In this document: piece after piece, positions 1-7,696 of the stretch
How positions within the stretch are numbered: position 1 is the stretch's first letter
Layout: every line of letters begins with the position of its first letter
DNA from: CAYXXN01 sp964469055
GTDB taxonomy: Bacteria; Acidobacteriota; Thermoanaerobaculia; Multivoradales; JAHEKO01
DNA length: 19,802 nucleotides
Assembly (NCBI GenBank): GCA_964469055.1
Contig: CAYXXN010000035.1
Coordinates: 1-19,802 of the forward strand
Reading direction: 5' to 3'
Notes under the pieces: generated by a model
Database searches by the model: none
What the model saw: only the letters and a program-made list of their open reading frames with translations
Told to the model about the DNA's origin: nothing
Translations under genes and position numbers: made by a program

Positions 1-616
1 CGTCCCGGGTAAGGAGCAAGACTTTCTCACGGATGCGCTCGGCGGCAAGGAAGCGCAGCGAGTGGAGGGTCACCAGTTCCGGGGAATAGAGGGGTTCGCC
101 CTCGGGCAGGAGCTGCCACAAGCGATCCAGCAGGCGATCACAGCCATCGCCGGTCAGAGCCGACAGGGGCACCAGGTCGGTGAACAGCTCGGTCGCCCCG
201 TAGCGCTCGAGCAGCGGGAGCAACCGTGGCTTGTCGACGGCGTCGATCTTGTTGAGGGCGAGCAGCTTCGGCGCCGCCACGGAGCGCAGTCGCTCGACGA
301 CCCAGGCGTCGCCGGCCCCGAACCGCTCGATGGCATCGACGACGAGACAGACGACGTCCGCCTCGGCCATCGCGTCCTCGGCGGCTCGCAGCATCTGCCG
401 GTTCAGCTCGTGAAGCGGCCGATGCAGCCCTGGCGTGTCGAGGAAGACCATCTGGCCGCGCGGCTCGCTCCGGATGCCGACGATGCGCTGACGGGTCGTC
501 TGCGCCTTGCTGGAAACGATGGCGACCTTTTCCCCCAGGAAGCGATTCAGGAGAGTCGACTTGCCCGCGTTCGGCCGACCCACCAACGCCACGGAGCCGG
601 CGCGTCCCGGCGCCAT
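1..616 (-). CDS. era: GTPase Era, 3' end cut by window edge
   Basis: Era is an essential Ras-like GTPase that binds the 3' end of 16S rRNA and helps mature the 30S subunit. The 205 visible residues hold the whole G domain: G1 GRPNAGKST at 13-21, the TTRQRI switch I region at 40-45, G3 DTPGLH at 60-65, G4 NKID at 122-125 and G5 as LSAL near 154. After that comes the conserved FLAAERIREKVL start of the KH-domain part, where the window ends, so roughly the last third of a normal ~300-residue Era is missing only because of the edge. The ATG at 616 shares one base with the stop of the upstream CBS protein (TGATG), which suggests translational coupling. Grouping with phoH and ybeY is a widely conserved neighbourhood and supports a role in ribosome maturation. 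Confidence 0.97.
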   Translation of the reverse strand, partial: MAPGRAGSVALVGRPNAGKSTLLNRFLGEKVAIVSSKAQTTRQRIVGIRSEPRGQMVFLDTPGLHRPLHELNRQMLRAAEDAMAEADVVCLVVDAIERFGAGDAWVVERLRSVAAPKLLALNKIDAVDKPRLLPLLERYGATELFTDLVPLSALTGDGCDRLLDRLWQLLPEGEPLYSPELVTLHSLRFLAAERIREKVLLLTRD

Positions 617-1854
617 CACCTGGCTCCACCGGCCGGCAGCCGTCGCACGACCACCCTTCGAACGCGTCTCTCGGCGACCTCTTCGACCGTGAGCTCGAGG
701 TCGTGACGCACGACGCGATCGCCGGCGCGGGGCACATCGCCCAGCACGCCGAAGATGAGCCCGCTCACGGTTTCGTAGGGCTCGTCGACGAGGTCCACGT
801 CGAAGAGCTCTTCCAGGATCTCGAGACCGACACCGCCGTCGAGTCGCCAGCCTCCGTCGCCGGCGGGCTCGCGCTGCGCTGCCGTCGCCTCGTGCTCGTC
901 GGCGATGTCGCCGACGATCTCCTCTACGACGTCCTCGAGCGTGACCAGCCCGACCGTGCTGCCGAACTCGTCGACGACGATGGCCATCTGCTGGCGCCGC
1001 CCCTGGAGCTCCTGCAACAACTCGGTCAGGGGCTTAGTGTCCGGCACGAAGAAGGGACGGCTGGCGAGCTTCGCCACCGGTGGAGGGTCCGATGACTGGA
1101 GGGCTTCCAGCAGGTCGCGGATGTGCAGGATGCCCACGATGTGGTCGACGGAGCCGCGGTAGAGCGGAAGCCGCGAATGGTGAGAGGCGAGGAAGAGCCG
1201 CGTCACCTCGTCCAAGCTGGCACCCTCGGGGGCACCGATCATGTCGGTGCGGGGGGTGAGCACGCTGCGCACTTGGGTATCGCCGAAGTCGATGACCCGC
1301 GCCACGAGGTCCTCCTCGCCCGGCTCGAGGATGCCCTCGGCCGCTCCCACGTCCAGGAAGGCTTCGATCTCGTCCTCGGAAGCTTCGTCGCCGTCCTCCT
1401 CGGCGTCCGTCACCTCAGGGCGCGAGCGCGCGATCAGCCAGCCGACGACGGCGAGCAGCGGCCGCAACACCAGGTGCAGGCCGCGATAGACGATCGTAAG
1501 CCGACGCAGCGCCTTCTCGGCGAACCGAGCGCTGACGAAGCGCGATCCGATCTCGGCCATCGCCAACAGACCCAAGGTGGCGAGGAGAGCGAAGGCCGGC
1601 GAGGCGAAGGCGGCCCAGGCGAGCAACAGGCCGAGGAGCGGCAGGGCGCCTGCCGTCCAGGCCAGAAAGCCGCGGAAAGCCAGGAAGCGCTCCGGTCGCC
1701 CGTAGAGGGCCCGCAGGCCGCCGCCCGCTTCCTCGGCCCAGTGCCGAAGTCGGATGCGGCCGCTGCGGTCGAGCAAGGTGGCCAGCAGGTGGCAGACCAG
1801 GCCCGCCGCGGCGAGGAGGATCCAAGCGAGGAGGGTCGTCGGCACGGCTAGCAC
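616..1854 (-). CDS. CorC/HlyC (CNNM-like) membrane protein with CBS pair
   Basis: A 412-residue member of the hemolysin C/CorC family, which is linked to Mg2+/Co2+ homeostasis; the exact substrate here cannot be read from sequence. It has about four membrane helices (roughly 8-28, 63-82, 84-103, 124-142), fitting a diverged DUF21-like membrane part. A cytoplasmic CBS pair follows at about 195-310, starting with the family motif VLTPRTDM (198-205) and containing the VDEFGSTVGLVTLEDVVEEI block. A CorC_HlyC transporter-associated domain fills about 330-408. I chose the GTG at 1854, which overlaps the ybeY stop; a second in-frame GTG at 1845 gives a protein three residues shorter. The long open frame upstream, to 2247, is the shadow of ybeY. 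In E. coli the homologue YbeX also lies beside ybeY, so the context is typical. Confidence 0.93.
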   Translation of the reverse strand: MLAVPTTLLAWILLAAAGLVCHLLATLLDRSGRIRLRHWAEEAGGGLRALYGRPERFLAFRGFLAWTAGALPLLGLLLAWAAFASPAFALLATLGLLAMAEIGSRFVSARFAEKALRRLTIVYRGLHLVLRPLLAVVGWLIARSRPEVTDAEEDGDEASEDEIEAFLDVGAAEGILEPGEEDLVARVIDFGDTQVRSVLTPRTDMIGAPEGASLDEVTRLFLASHHSRLPLYRGSVDHIVGILHIRDLLEALQSSDPPPVAKLASRPFFVPDTKPLTELLQELQGRRQQMAIVVDEFGSTVGLVTLEDVVEEIVGDIADEHEATAAQREPAGDGGWRLDGGVGLEILEELFDVDLVDEPYETVSGLIFGVLGDVPRAGDRVVRHDLELTVEEVAERRVRRVVVRRLPAGGAR

Positions 1855-2306
1855 CCCGCGGCGGGCAGCCAGCGCTCGCGCAGGCGCAGCTCGAGGGCGG
1901 CCATCTCGCCGCCATCGGCCTCGTGGTCGTGCCCGAGGCAGTGGAGCACGCCGTGGAGGAGCAGCTCCCGCAGCTCGCGGTCGAGAGAGTGCCCCAGCCG
2001 GCGCGCTTGGCGTTCGGCTCGCGGCAGCGAGATCAGGATGTCTCCGAGGTGCCAGCCCTCGGTCTTCGCCTCGCCCGGGAAGGAAAGGACGTCCGTGGTC
2101 CGATCCTCGCCACGGTAACGACGGTTGGCCCGCCGCAGCGCCGCGTCGTCCGCCAGGCAAACCCCCAACGTGGCCGCTGCCGGGGCCAGCTCGGCGACGA
2201 CCGGCAACAACCACGCGGCGAGCGACCTCACCCGCCGGGGCGCCCAACCCGCAGGGTTCTGGAAAGCGAGCTCGCAGCTCGCCCGGCGCGCTCTCGAGTG
2301 GCGCAC
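1848..2306 (-). CDS. ybeY: Endoribonuclease YbeY (16S rRNA maturation)
   Basis: YbeY is a single-domain zinc metalloendonuclease involved in 16S rRNA 3'-end processing and 70S quality control. The 152-residue product has the standard family length. Its C-terminal zinc motif HGVLHCLGHDH (118-128) supplies His118, His122 and His128. The conserved NRRYRGEDRTTDVLSFP block lies upstream at about 61-77, and the GDILIS segment at 88-93. I chose the GTG at 2306, one base after the phoH stop (TGA-A-GTG); the reading frame stays open further upstream but is there only a shadow of phoH. No strong Shine-Dalgarno is visible, so translation is probably coupled to phoH. It is followed directly by the CorC-like gene and era, a conserved gene order. 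Confidence 0.94.
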   Translation of the reverse strand: MRHSRARRASCELAFQNPAGWAPRRVRSLAAWLLPVVAELAPAAATLGVCLADDAALRRANRRYRGEDRTTDVLSFPGEAKTEGWHLGDILISLPRAERQARRLGHSLDRELRELLLHGVLHCLGHDHEADGGEMAALELRLRERWLPAAGC

Positions 2307-2307
2307 T

Positions 2308-3300
2308 TCAGGAGACGCTGCGGCCGGGCGTCTCGTCCCGCCGCGGGCTCTCCTCCTGGCGGCGCTGGTGCCGTTCGTAGGCGAGAACGATCTGCTGTAC
2401 GAGCTCGTGCCGCACGACATCGCGTTCGCTGAAGCGCACGAACTTGATGCCTGCGATGCCCGCCAGCACCTCTTCCGCTTCCCGGAGACCCGAAACTCTG
2501 CCCGCCGGCAGATCGACCTGGGTCACGTCCCCGTTGATCACCGCCCTCGAGTTGAAGCCGACCCGGGTCAGAAACATCTTCATCTGCTCCGAGGTCGTGT
2601 TCTGCGCCTCGTCGAGGATGATGAAGCTGTCGTTGAGCGTACGGCCGCGCATGAAAGCGAGCGGCGCCACCTCGATCGTCTGGCGCTCGAGCATCTTCGA
2701 CACCTTGTCGAAGCCGAGGATGTCGTAGAGGGCGTCGTACAGCGGCCGGAGGTAGGGGTTCACCTTCTCGACGAGATCGCCGGGCAGGAAACCGAGCTTC
2801 TCACCCGCTTCCACGGCCGGCCGCGTCAGCACGATCCGTCGGACACGCTTCTCGAGCAACGACACCGCCGCCATCGCCACCGCCAGGTAGGTCTTGCCCG
2901 TGCCCGCCGGGCCAATCGAGATCACCAGGTCGTGCTCGGCCATCGCCTGCAGGTAGTGCTGCTGTTGCAAGCTGCGCGGCTTGACCTTCTCGCGCACCTT
3001 CTCGACGAGGGAGTCGCCGAGGAAGAACTCGACGAGCGAGGTCTGCGGGGCCTCGCGGATCACGCGGACCGCCGTGCTGACGTCCTCGGGCCGCAAGCGG
3101 TAGCCCTTCTCCAAGAGGGTCGAGAGCTGCGACACGAGACTTTCCGCCAGCCGCGCCGCCTCGGGCTCGCCGTCGATCTGCAATCGATTGCCGCGCGCCG
3201 TGAGCGACACCCCGAGGGCCTTTTCGATGCCGCGCAAGTTCTCGTCGAGTGTGCCGAACAGCGTCTCGATGCCCTCATCGGCGAGGATGACCTCCGTCAT
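2308..3300 (-). CDS. phoH: PhoH family ATPase
   Basis: A 330-residue PhoH/PhoL-type P-loop ATPase. Proteins of this family pair with YbeY across bacteria and are thought to act in RNA metabolism; the E. coli PhoH name derives from phosphate starvation. An N-terminal region of about 100 residues precedes the P-loop domain. Walker A is GPAGTGKT (130-137) and Walker B is FIILDEAQN (226-234). The family signatures TRPAVEAGEKLGFLPGD (159-175) and the strand with INGDVTQVDLP are intact. The ATG at 3300 gives the usual family N-terminus. An in-frame GTG at 3339 overlaps the upstream stop as GTGA, matches the overlap habit of this operon and would add 13 residues, so the start is uncertain between the two. 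Confidence 0.95.
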   Translation of the reverse strand: MTEVILADEGIETLFGTLDENLRGIEKALGVSLTARGNRLQIDGEPEAARLAESLVSQLSTLLEKGYRLRPEDVSTAVRVIREAPQTSLVEFFLGDSLVEKVREKVKPRSLQQQHYLQAMAEHDLVISIGPAGTGKTYLAVAMAAVSLLEKRVRRIVLTRPAVEAGEKLGFLPGDLVEKVNPYLRPLYDALYDILGFDKVSKMLERQTIEVAPLAFMRGRTLNDSFIILDEAQNTTSEQMKMFLTRVGFNSRAVINGDVTQVDLPAGRVSGLREAEEVLAGIAGIKFVRFSERDVVRHELVQQIVLAYERHQRRQEESPRRDETPGRSVS

Positions 3301-3335
3301 CGGCCCGAGGCCCCTGGGTCCGTCGCCGGGGTCTG

Positions 3336-4199
3336 TCACCTTGCCCGGTCCCCGTACTCGTAGAAACCCCGACCGCTCTTCTTGCCGTAGCGACCGGCGT
3401 GGACCATCTGCTTCAAGAGGGGCGGCGGCGCGAAACGCTTCTCCCGATACTCCTCGAACATGATGTTGGCGATGTAGTACGTCGTGTCGAGACCGACGAA
3501 GTCGAGCAACGTAAACGGTCCCATCGGGTAGCCGCAGCCCAGTGCCATGGCCTTGTCGATGTCCTCGACCGAGCCCACGCCCTCCTCCAGAGCGCGGATG
3601 GCGTCGAGCAGGTAGGGCACGAGCAAGCGGTTGACGATGAATCCCGAGTTGTCCCGACAGGAGACGGGCTGCTTGCCGAGACGTTCGACGAACTCGCGCA
3701 CAGTGGCGACGACCGCCTCGTCGGTCATCAGGGTGCGGACGACCTCCACCAGCTTCATCACGGGCACGGGATTGAAGAAATGCAGGCCGACGAAGCGCTC
3801 GCCGCGGGTGGTGGCCATCGCGAGTTGGGTGATGGTCAGGGACGAGGTGTTGCTGGCGAAGATCGCCGGCCGCTGGACGACCTGATCCAGGGCGGCGAAC
3901 GTCCGGCACTTCTCCTCGAGATTCTCGACGATCGCCTCGACGACGAGATCGCAGTCCGCCAGGTCCTCGAGGCGCGTCGTGCCCTGGAGCCGGCCCAGCG
4001 CCTGATCCCGCTCGTCCACCGGGAGCTTGCCCTTGTCCACCGCCTTGTCGAGGGAACCTCGGAGGCGCGCCATCCCCTGACTCAGGAGCTCCTCCGACAC
4101 CTCGCGGACGACCGTCGCGAAGCCCGCCTTGACGCAGACCTCCGCGATCCCGGCCCCCATGAGCCCACAGCCCAGCACCCCGACCCTCTCGATCTTCAT
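3336..4199 (-). CDS. 3-hydroxybutyryl-CoA dehydrogenase
   Basis: A 287-residue NAD-dependent short 3-hydroxyacyl-CoA dehydrogenase, which interconverts 3-hydroxybutyryl-CoA and acetoacetyl-CoA. The Rossmann nucleotide motif is GCGLMG (10-15). The family signature FASNTSSLTITQLA (114-127) and the active-site segment GLHFFNPVPVMKLVEVV, with the catalytic-type His140, are present. GFIVNRLLVPYLLDAI starts the C-terminal helical domain, and GYPMGPFTLLDFVGLD follows at about 223-238. Length is typical of the stand-alone Hbd/PaaH type. The ATG at 4199 overlaps the tsaE stop as ATGA and has GAGG upstream. Its place between tsaE and phoH is unexpected, because no other beta-oxidation or butanoate gene is nearby. 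Whether it works in synthesis or degradation cannot be told. Confidence 0.94.
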   Translation of the reverse strand: MKIERVGVLGCGLMGAGIAEVCVKAGFATVVREVSEELLSQGMARLRGSLDKAVDKGKLPVDERDQALGRLQGTTRLEDLADCDLVVEAIVENLEEKCRTFAALDQVVQRPAIFASNTSSLTITQLAMATTRGERFVGLHFFNPVPVMKLVEVVRTLMTDEAVVATVREFVERLGKQPVSCRDNSGFIVNRLLVPYLLDAIRALEEGVGSVEDIDKAMALGCGYPMGPFTLLDFVGLDTTYYIANIMFEEYREKRFAPPPLLKQMVHAGRYGKKSGRGFYEYGDRAR

Positions 4200-4645
4200 T
4201 CCATCCTCTTCGCGACGGGCCCTTCCGCGTCGGCGAGCTCGATCAACAGCCGCTCGCCGGGTGCCTCGCCGCTGCGCAGCTCCAGCCGCAAGGCGCCCGG
4301 CGGAGTCGCCGGCAGGCGCTCCGACCACTCGACGACCTTGATGCCGGGGCCCGCGAGCGCCTCCTCGAGCCCCAGTCGGGCGGCCTCCGTGGGTCCCAGG
4401 CGGTAGAGATCAACGTGCAGAAGGCTACCGCCGGGGCCGTGGTGCTCCCGCATCAAGGTGAAGGTCGGCGATTGGATCTGCGCGGACTCGATGCCCAAGG
4501 CGGCGGCTACGCCCTTGGCCAGAACCGTCTTGCCGACGCCTAGTCTACCCGACAGCAGCAGGGTGCCATTCGGGACGAGCTCGGCCGCCAAGGCGCGGCC
4601 GACGGCCAGGGTCTCCGCCTCGCTGCGGCTTCGCCAAGTCCTCAT
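4196..4645 (-). CDS. tsaE: tRNA t6A biosynthesis ATPase TsaE
   Basis: TsaE is the small ATPase that works with TsaB and TsaD to make N6-threonylcarbamoyladenosine at position 37 of ANN-decoding tRNAs. The 149-residue product has the normal length. Walker A is GRLGVGKT (33-40), followed by the family SPTFTLMREH strand and the LLHVDLYRL segment holding the Walker B-like Asp. An EW pair (VVEWSERLP) follows, as usual for the family. The ATG at 4645 overlaps the stop of the NAD(P)HX repair gene as ATGA, and its own stop overlaps the next start as ATGA, so it is translated in a coupled chain. The order nnrDE-tsaE is common in bacteria; tsaB and tsaD are not in this window. Confidence 0.95.
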   Translation of the reverse strand: MRTWRSRSEAETLAVGRALAAELVPNGTLLLSGRLGVGKTVLAKGVAAALGIESAQIQSPTFTLMREHHGPGGSLLHVDLYRLGPTEAARLGLEEALAGPGIKVVEWSERLPATPPGALRLELRSGEAPGERLLIELADAEGPVAKRME

Positions 4646-6189
4646 GAGGACCGCAGGCAGCGACAGGCCTCGGGCAGGGCCTCCAGCAGGTCCGAGGCCG
4701 ACAAAGAGACCTCGTCTCCCCTGGCCGCCGCCAAGTCTCCCGCCAGGCCGTGCAGGTAGACGGCGAGGCGGCAGGCCGTTTCCGGCTGGAGCGCCTGTCC
4801 GAGGAAGGCGCCGACGATCCCGGTGAGGACGTCCCCCATGCCGCCGCTCGCCATGCCGGGATTGCCCGTCGGGTTGATCGTCACCCTACCCTCCGGGGTG
4901 CCGACCAGGGTCTGATGTCCCTTGAGGACGACGTGGGCTCCGGTCGCCTCCACGGCCTGTGCCAAGGCGCGCAGCCGGTCCCCCGCGATCTCGGCCACGG
5001 TGGTCCCCAGCAGTCGGCCGAGCTCCCCGGGATGGGGCGTCAGGACGGTCGGGGCGCGGCGCCCGCGCAGCTCGTGGGCCCGCCCGGCGAAGGCGTTGAG
5101 CGCGTCGGCGTCGATCACCGCCGGGCAACGCGTCCCCAGCACGATGCGACGGGCCACCTCGCGCGCCTCCTCGCTCTCCCCGAGGCCCGGACCGATGGCC
5201 AGGGCGTCGCGAGCCTCGGCCGCGGCGAGCACCGGCTCGACCGCCGCCAGAGTGAGCTCTCCGGTCGGACCCGCCGGCAGCGGCAGGGTCATCGCCTCGA
5301 GGCTCGCCGCAGCGACCGCCAGGAGAACGCACCCCGGCGAGGCCACGGTCACCAGCCCGGCGCCCCCCCGCACGGCGCCCAGGGCGGCGAGGGCTGCGGC
5401 GCCGCCCTTGCCCAAGGATCCTGCGACGACGAGGACGTGCCCGAAATCGCCCTTGTGGGCGGCCGGCGGCCGCGGCGGCAGGGCCGCGGCCAGCGTCTCA
5501 GGCACCTCGAGGTAGAGATCCCCGGCCGCCTCGGCAACCAGATGGTAGGGAACCCCGAGGTCGGCGACCGCCACTCGGCCGCAGGCGGCGGCGGCAGGCC
5601 ACAGCACGTGCGCCACCTTGAGCGCCGCGAGGGCGACCGTCCAATCGGCGCGCAGGTGGGGGCCCAGGATCGACGCGCGGCTCGCCAGCAAGCCGCTCGG
5701 TAGGTCGACGGCGAGGCGCAGTGACCCGGCGCCGTTCAACGCCTCCACCAGTGCCGCCGCCTGGCCGGCGAGGGGCCGCGCGAGCCCGGTCCCGTAGAGG
5801 GCGTCGATCACGACGTCGGCCTCAGCGGCCGCCGCGGCCAGCTCGCCGAGCGGCTCCTCGGCAGCCACCTCCGCCACGGGCACACCCAGCCGGCGGAGGA
5901 TCGCGAGCTGGGCAGCCGTGTCGGCGGACAAGGCCCGGCCACCGGCGAGGAGGAAGGTCGAGGCGACTACGCCGCGCACCGCGAGGTGGCGCGCCACGGC
6001 GAGACCGTCCCCGCCGTTGTTGCCGGGGCCACAGAAGACGCCGACCGAGCCCACTTCCGGGCAGACATCGAAGAGGGCCTCGATGACCCCCAGGGCGGCG
6101 TTTTCCATGAGCACGCCGCTGGGGATGCCGAGCTCCTCGATGGCGCGACGATCGACGCTCGCCATCGCCTCGGCCGTGAGCACCTTCAC
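4642..6189 (-). CDS. nnr: Bifunctional NAD(P)HX epimerase/dehydratase
   Basis: This fused enzyme repairs hydrated NADH and NADPH: the N-terminal NnrE domain epimerises R- to S-NAD(P)HX and the C-terminal NnrD domain dehydrates it using ADP or ATP. The 515-residue length fits the fusion. The epimerase domain shows GPGNNGGDG (54-62) and VDLPSGL (161-167). The dehydratase domain shows HKGDFGHVLVVAGS (245-258), GPGLG (333-337), PHPGE (385-389) and GNPGMASGGMGDVLTG (442-457) with the catalytic-type Asp453. The GTG at 6189 is well supported: it overlaps the upstream stop as GTGA and is preceded by GGGGGAG six bases away. An ATG at 6204 would remove both features. Confidence 0.96.
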   Translation of the reverse strand: MKVLTAEAMASVDRRAIEELGIPSGVLMENAALGVIEALFDVCPEVGSVGVFCGPGNNGGDGLAVARHLAVRGVVASTFLLAGGRALSADTAAQLAILRRLGVPVAEVAAEEPLGELAAAAAEADVVIDALYGTGLARPLAGQAAALVEALNGAGSLRLAVDLPSGLLASRASILGPHLRADWTVALAALKVAHVLWPAAAACGRVAVADLGVPYHLVAEAAGDLYLEVPETLAAALPPRPPAAHKGDFGHVLVVAGSLGKGGAAALAALGAVRGGAGLVTVASPGCVLLAVAAASLEAMTLPLPAGPTGELTLAAVEPVLAAAEARDALAIGPGLGESEEAREVARRIVLGTRCPAVIDADALNAFAGRAHELRGRRAPTVLTPHPGELGRLLGTTVAEIAGDRLRALAQAVEATGAHVVLKGHQTLVGTPEGRVTINPTGNPGMASGGMGDVLTGIVGAFLGQALQPETACRLAVYLHGLAGDLAAARGDEVSLSASDLLEALPEACRCLRSS

Positions 6190-6848
6190 GCGGCGCTCCC
6201 CCATCCCCAGCGCGCCAACAGGCTTCGCGTGCGAGGGCAACCGGGGCTCGCCGTCGACAGTCGCGCCGCCAACTGCACGAGATCCTCTGGCGTGTCGACG
6301 TCGGCCGCCTCGGGCAACGTTTCGACCCGCAGCCCGAGGCTCCGGCAGCGAGCCGTCGTTGCCGCGTAGACCTGCGGCGTGCTCCACGGAATGCCGACGA
6401 AGACCTCGGGCTGCACACTCGCCGGCCGCAGAGCGATCAGGTAATAACCGCCGTCGCTGGCCGGGCCGAGGACGACGTCGGCGCCCCTCTCGAGCTCGGC
6501 GAAGGCCGCCTCCGCGCGCTCGCGCGGCAGGTCCGGATGGTCGCTCCCCACGGCGGCTACCAGGGAGCCGCCGGCGGCCGCGCCGGAAAGGCCGGACCAC
6601 AGGCGCTCCCCCAGATCGCCGCCCTCTTGCGCCGCCCAGGGCGGGCCGAGCTCGGGCGGCTGCTCACCCTCCGCCAGGAGCCAGCGCAGCTCGACTCGGA
6701 AGGCACCCCCCTCGAGGCCGTCGAGCAGGTCGAGGAGCAGAGCGGCATGAAGGTCGGCGGCCCCCTGCGGCCCCAGCGCGCCGACCAAGCGAGTCTTCAC
6801 CCGCCCCGCGATGGGGGGCTTCGTGTACACGAGGACGACGCGATCCAC
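6186..6848 (-). CDS. TIGR04282/DUF2064 nucleotidyl- or glycosyltransferase-like protein
   Basis: A 220-residue GT-A-fold protein of the DUF2064/TIGR04282 family. Members are annotated as glycosyltransferases and resemble MobA- and CofC-type nucleotidyltransferases; substrates are mostly unknown. The N-terminal motif TKPPIAGRVKTRL (9-21) is the family hallmark. GSDHPDLP (101-108) carries the probable metal-binding Asp, and LGPASDGGYYLIAL (127-140) is the second hallmark. I chose the GTG at 6848, which gives the usual family start MDRVVLVYTKPP and sits 10 bases after a TANNNT box. An upstream ATG at 6875 would add nine residues but lies inside the -10-like box of the divergent gene. It heads the long minus-strand operon, and its stop overlaps the nnr start by four bases. 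Confidence 0.85.
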   Translation of the reverse strand: MDRVVLVYTKPPIAGRVKTRLVGALGPQGAADLHAALLLDLLDGLEGGAFRVELRWLLAEGEQPPELGPPWAAQEGGDLGERLWSGLSGAAAGGSLVAAVGSDHPDLPRERAEAAFAELERGADVVLGPASDGGYYLIALRPASVQPEVFVGIPWSTPQVYAATTARCRSLGLRVETLPEAADVDTPEDLVQLAARLSTASPGCPRTRSLLARWGWGSAA

Positions 6849-6858
6849 CGTTCGCCGC

Positions 6859-6864
6859 AGTCTA
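6859..6864 (-). promoter_or_regulatory. Candidate -10 box (TAGACT) for the 8-gene operon
   Basis: On the minus strand TAGACT ends 10 bases before the preferred GTG start at 6848. No convincing -35 hexamer and no Shine-Dalgarno are visible. The spacing predicts a transcript beginning at or just before the start codon. This is an inference from spacing and from the same arrangement at two other genes here. Confidence 0.35.
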
Positions 6865-6869
6865 TCCGC

Positions 6870-6875
6870 TAGCAT
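6870..6875 (+). promoter_or_regulatory. Candidate -10 box (TAGCAT) for the SAM adenosyltransferase gene
   Basis: TAGCAT ends 11 bases before the GTG at 6887, with no Shine-Dalgarno in the GC-only stretch between. It lies just beyond the minus-strand TAGACT box, so the two divergent promoters would overlap. No clear -35 is seen. Confidence 0.4.
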
Positions 6876-6886
6876 CGCGGGGCCCC

Positions 6887-7654
6887 GTGCCGATCGTCAC
6901 GCTGCTCACCGACTTCGGCCATCGCGACTACTACGTGGCCGCGATCAAGGGAGTGCTGCTGGGGGAGGCGCCCACCGCCACGCTGGCCGACCTCGGTCAC
7001 GGCGTGGCACCCGGCGACATCGAGGGCGGCGCTTTCCTGCTCGCCGCGGCGGCGCCTCACTTCCCAGCGGCGACGGTCCACCTGGCGGTCGTCGACCCCG
7101 GCGTCGGCGGCGCGCGTCGACTGCTCGCCGCAGCGGCCGCCGGGGCTTTCTTCGTGGCCCCCGACAACGGTCTCCTGTCCGGCGTCCTCGACGACGCTGC
7201 GGAGGTGCGAGCGATCGAGCGCCACGAGCTCTTCCGCCGCGCCCCGAGCGAGACGTTCCATGGCCGCGATCGCTTGGCGCCGGCCGCCGCTTGGTTGGCA
7301 CGCGGAGAGGCGTTGGCCGCCCTCGGTCCCCTCGTCGACAAACCGGTGCGACTGCGGCTTCCGCGGCCCGAGCGCTCGCCCGGCCGGTTGCTCGGCCGGG
7401 TCGCTCACGTCGACCGCTTCGGCAACCTGATCACGGACCTGCCGACGGCGTGGCTCGCCGGGGACCTCGAAGCCGCCCGCGTCGCTGGCCGCGAGGCGCG
7501 GCGCTGGGGCAGCCACTACGGCGCGCTCCCGGAGGGCGAGGCGGGACTGCTCCCCGGGTCGCTCGGCACCCTCGAGCTCTGCCTGCGCGGCGCCAGCCTC
7601 GCCGGGCTCTGGCGGGTCGAGCGCGGCGCCCTCGTCGAGGTCCTTTTCCGCTAG
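6887..7654 (+). CDS. S-adenosyl-L-methionine hydroxide adenosyltransferase (DUF62)
   Basis: A 255-residue member of the SAM hydrolase/halogenase superfamily. The hydroxide adenosyltransferase branch cleaves SAM with water to adenosine and methionine; its cell role is not settled. All family blocks are present: TDFGHRDYYVAAIKG (8-22), VVDPGVGG (69-76), APDNGLLSG (91-99), FHGRD (124-128) with the catalytic-type His, and HVDRFGNLITDL (174-185) in the C-terminal domain. GSLGTLELCLRGASLAG matches the ligand-binding C-terminal loop. The halogenases carry an extra loop that I do not see here. The GTG at 6887 gives the standard N-terminus, and the longer upstream frame is only a shadow of the divergent operon. 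No ribosome binding site is present, which fits near-leaderless translation. Confidence 0.93.
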   Translation: MPIVTLLTDFGHRDYYVAAIKGVLLGEAPTATLADLGHGVAPGDIEGGAFLLAAAAPHFPAATVHLAVVDPGVGGARRLLAAAAAGAFFVAPDNGLLSGVLDDAAEVRAIERHELFRRAPSETFHGRDRLAPAAAWLARGEALAALGPLVDKPVRLRLPRPERSPGRLLGRVAHVDRFGNLITDLPTAWLAGDLEAARVAGREARRWGSHYGALPEGEAGLLPGSLGTLELCLRGASLAGLWRVERGALVEVLFR

Positions 7655-7657
7655 AAT
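7652..7657 (+). promoter_or_regulatory. Candidate -10 box (TAGAAT) for the DUF4177 gene
   Basis: TAGAAT overlaps the TAG stop of the preceding adenosyltransferase gene and stands in an AT-rich island within very GC-rich DNA. Expected transcription start is about 7664, giving a ~45-base leader. No clear -35 hexamer is seen. Confidence 0.4.
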
Positions 7658-7660
7658 CTT

Positions 7661-7670
7661 CAAGTACTTG
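7661..7670. promoter_or_regulatory. Perfect 10-bp palindrome, possible operator
   Basis: CAAGTACTTG reads identically on both strands and lies three bases downstream of the TAGAAT box, across the expected transcription start. That position would suit a repressor site. The palindrome is certain; its use as an operator is an inference. Confidence 0.35.
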
Positions 7671-7696
7671 CGCGGCGCGCGGGCGAGGGCGAGGGG

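Noticed and set aside
1855..2247. N-terminal extension of the CorC-like protein
   Set aside because: It lies within ybeY in another frame and adds an Arg/Pro-rich stretch with no counterpart in the family.
2125..3363. Plus-strand open frame of 412 codons opposite phoH and ybeY
   Set aside because: The opposite strand carries full-length conserved proteins with intact catalytic motifs; this frame has only a His/Asp/Glu/Arg-rich shadow composition.
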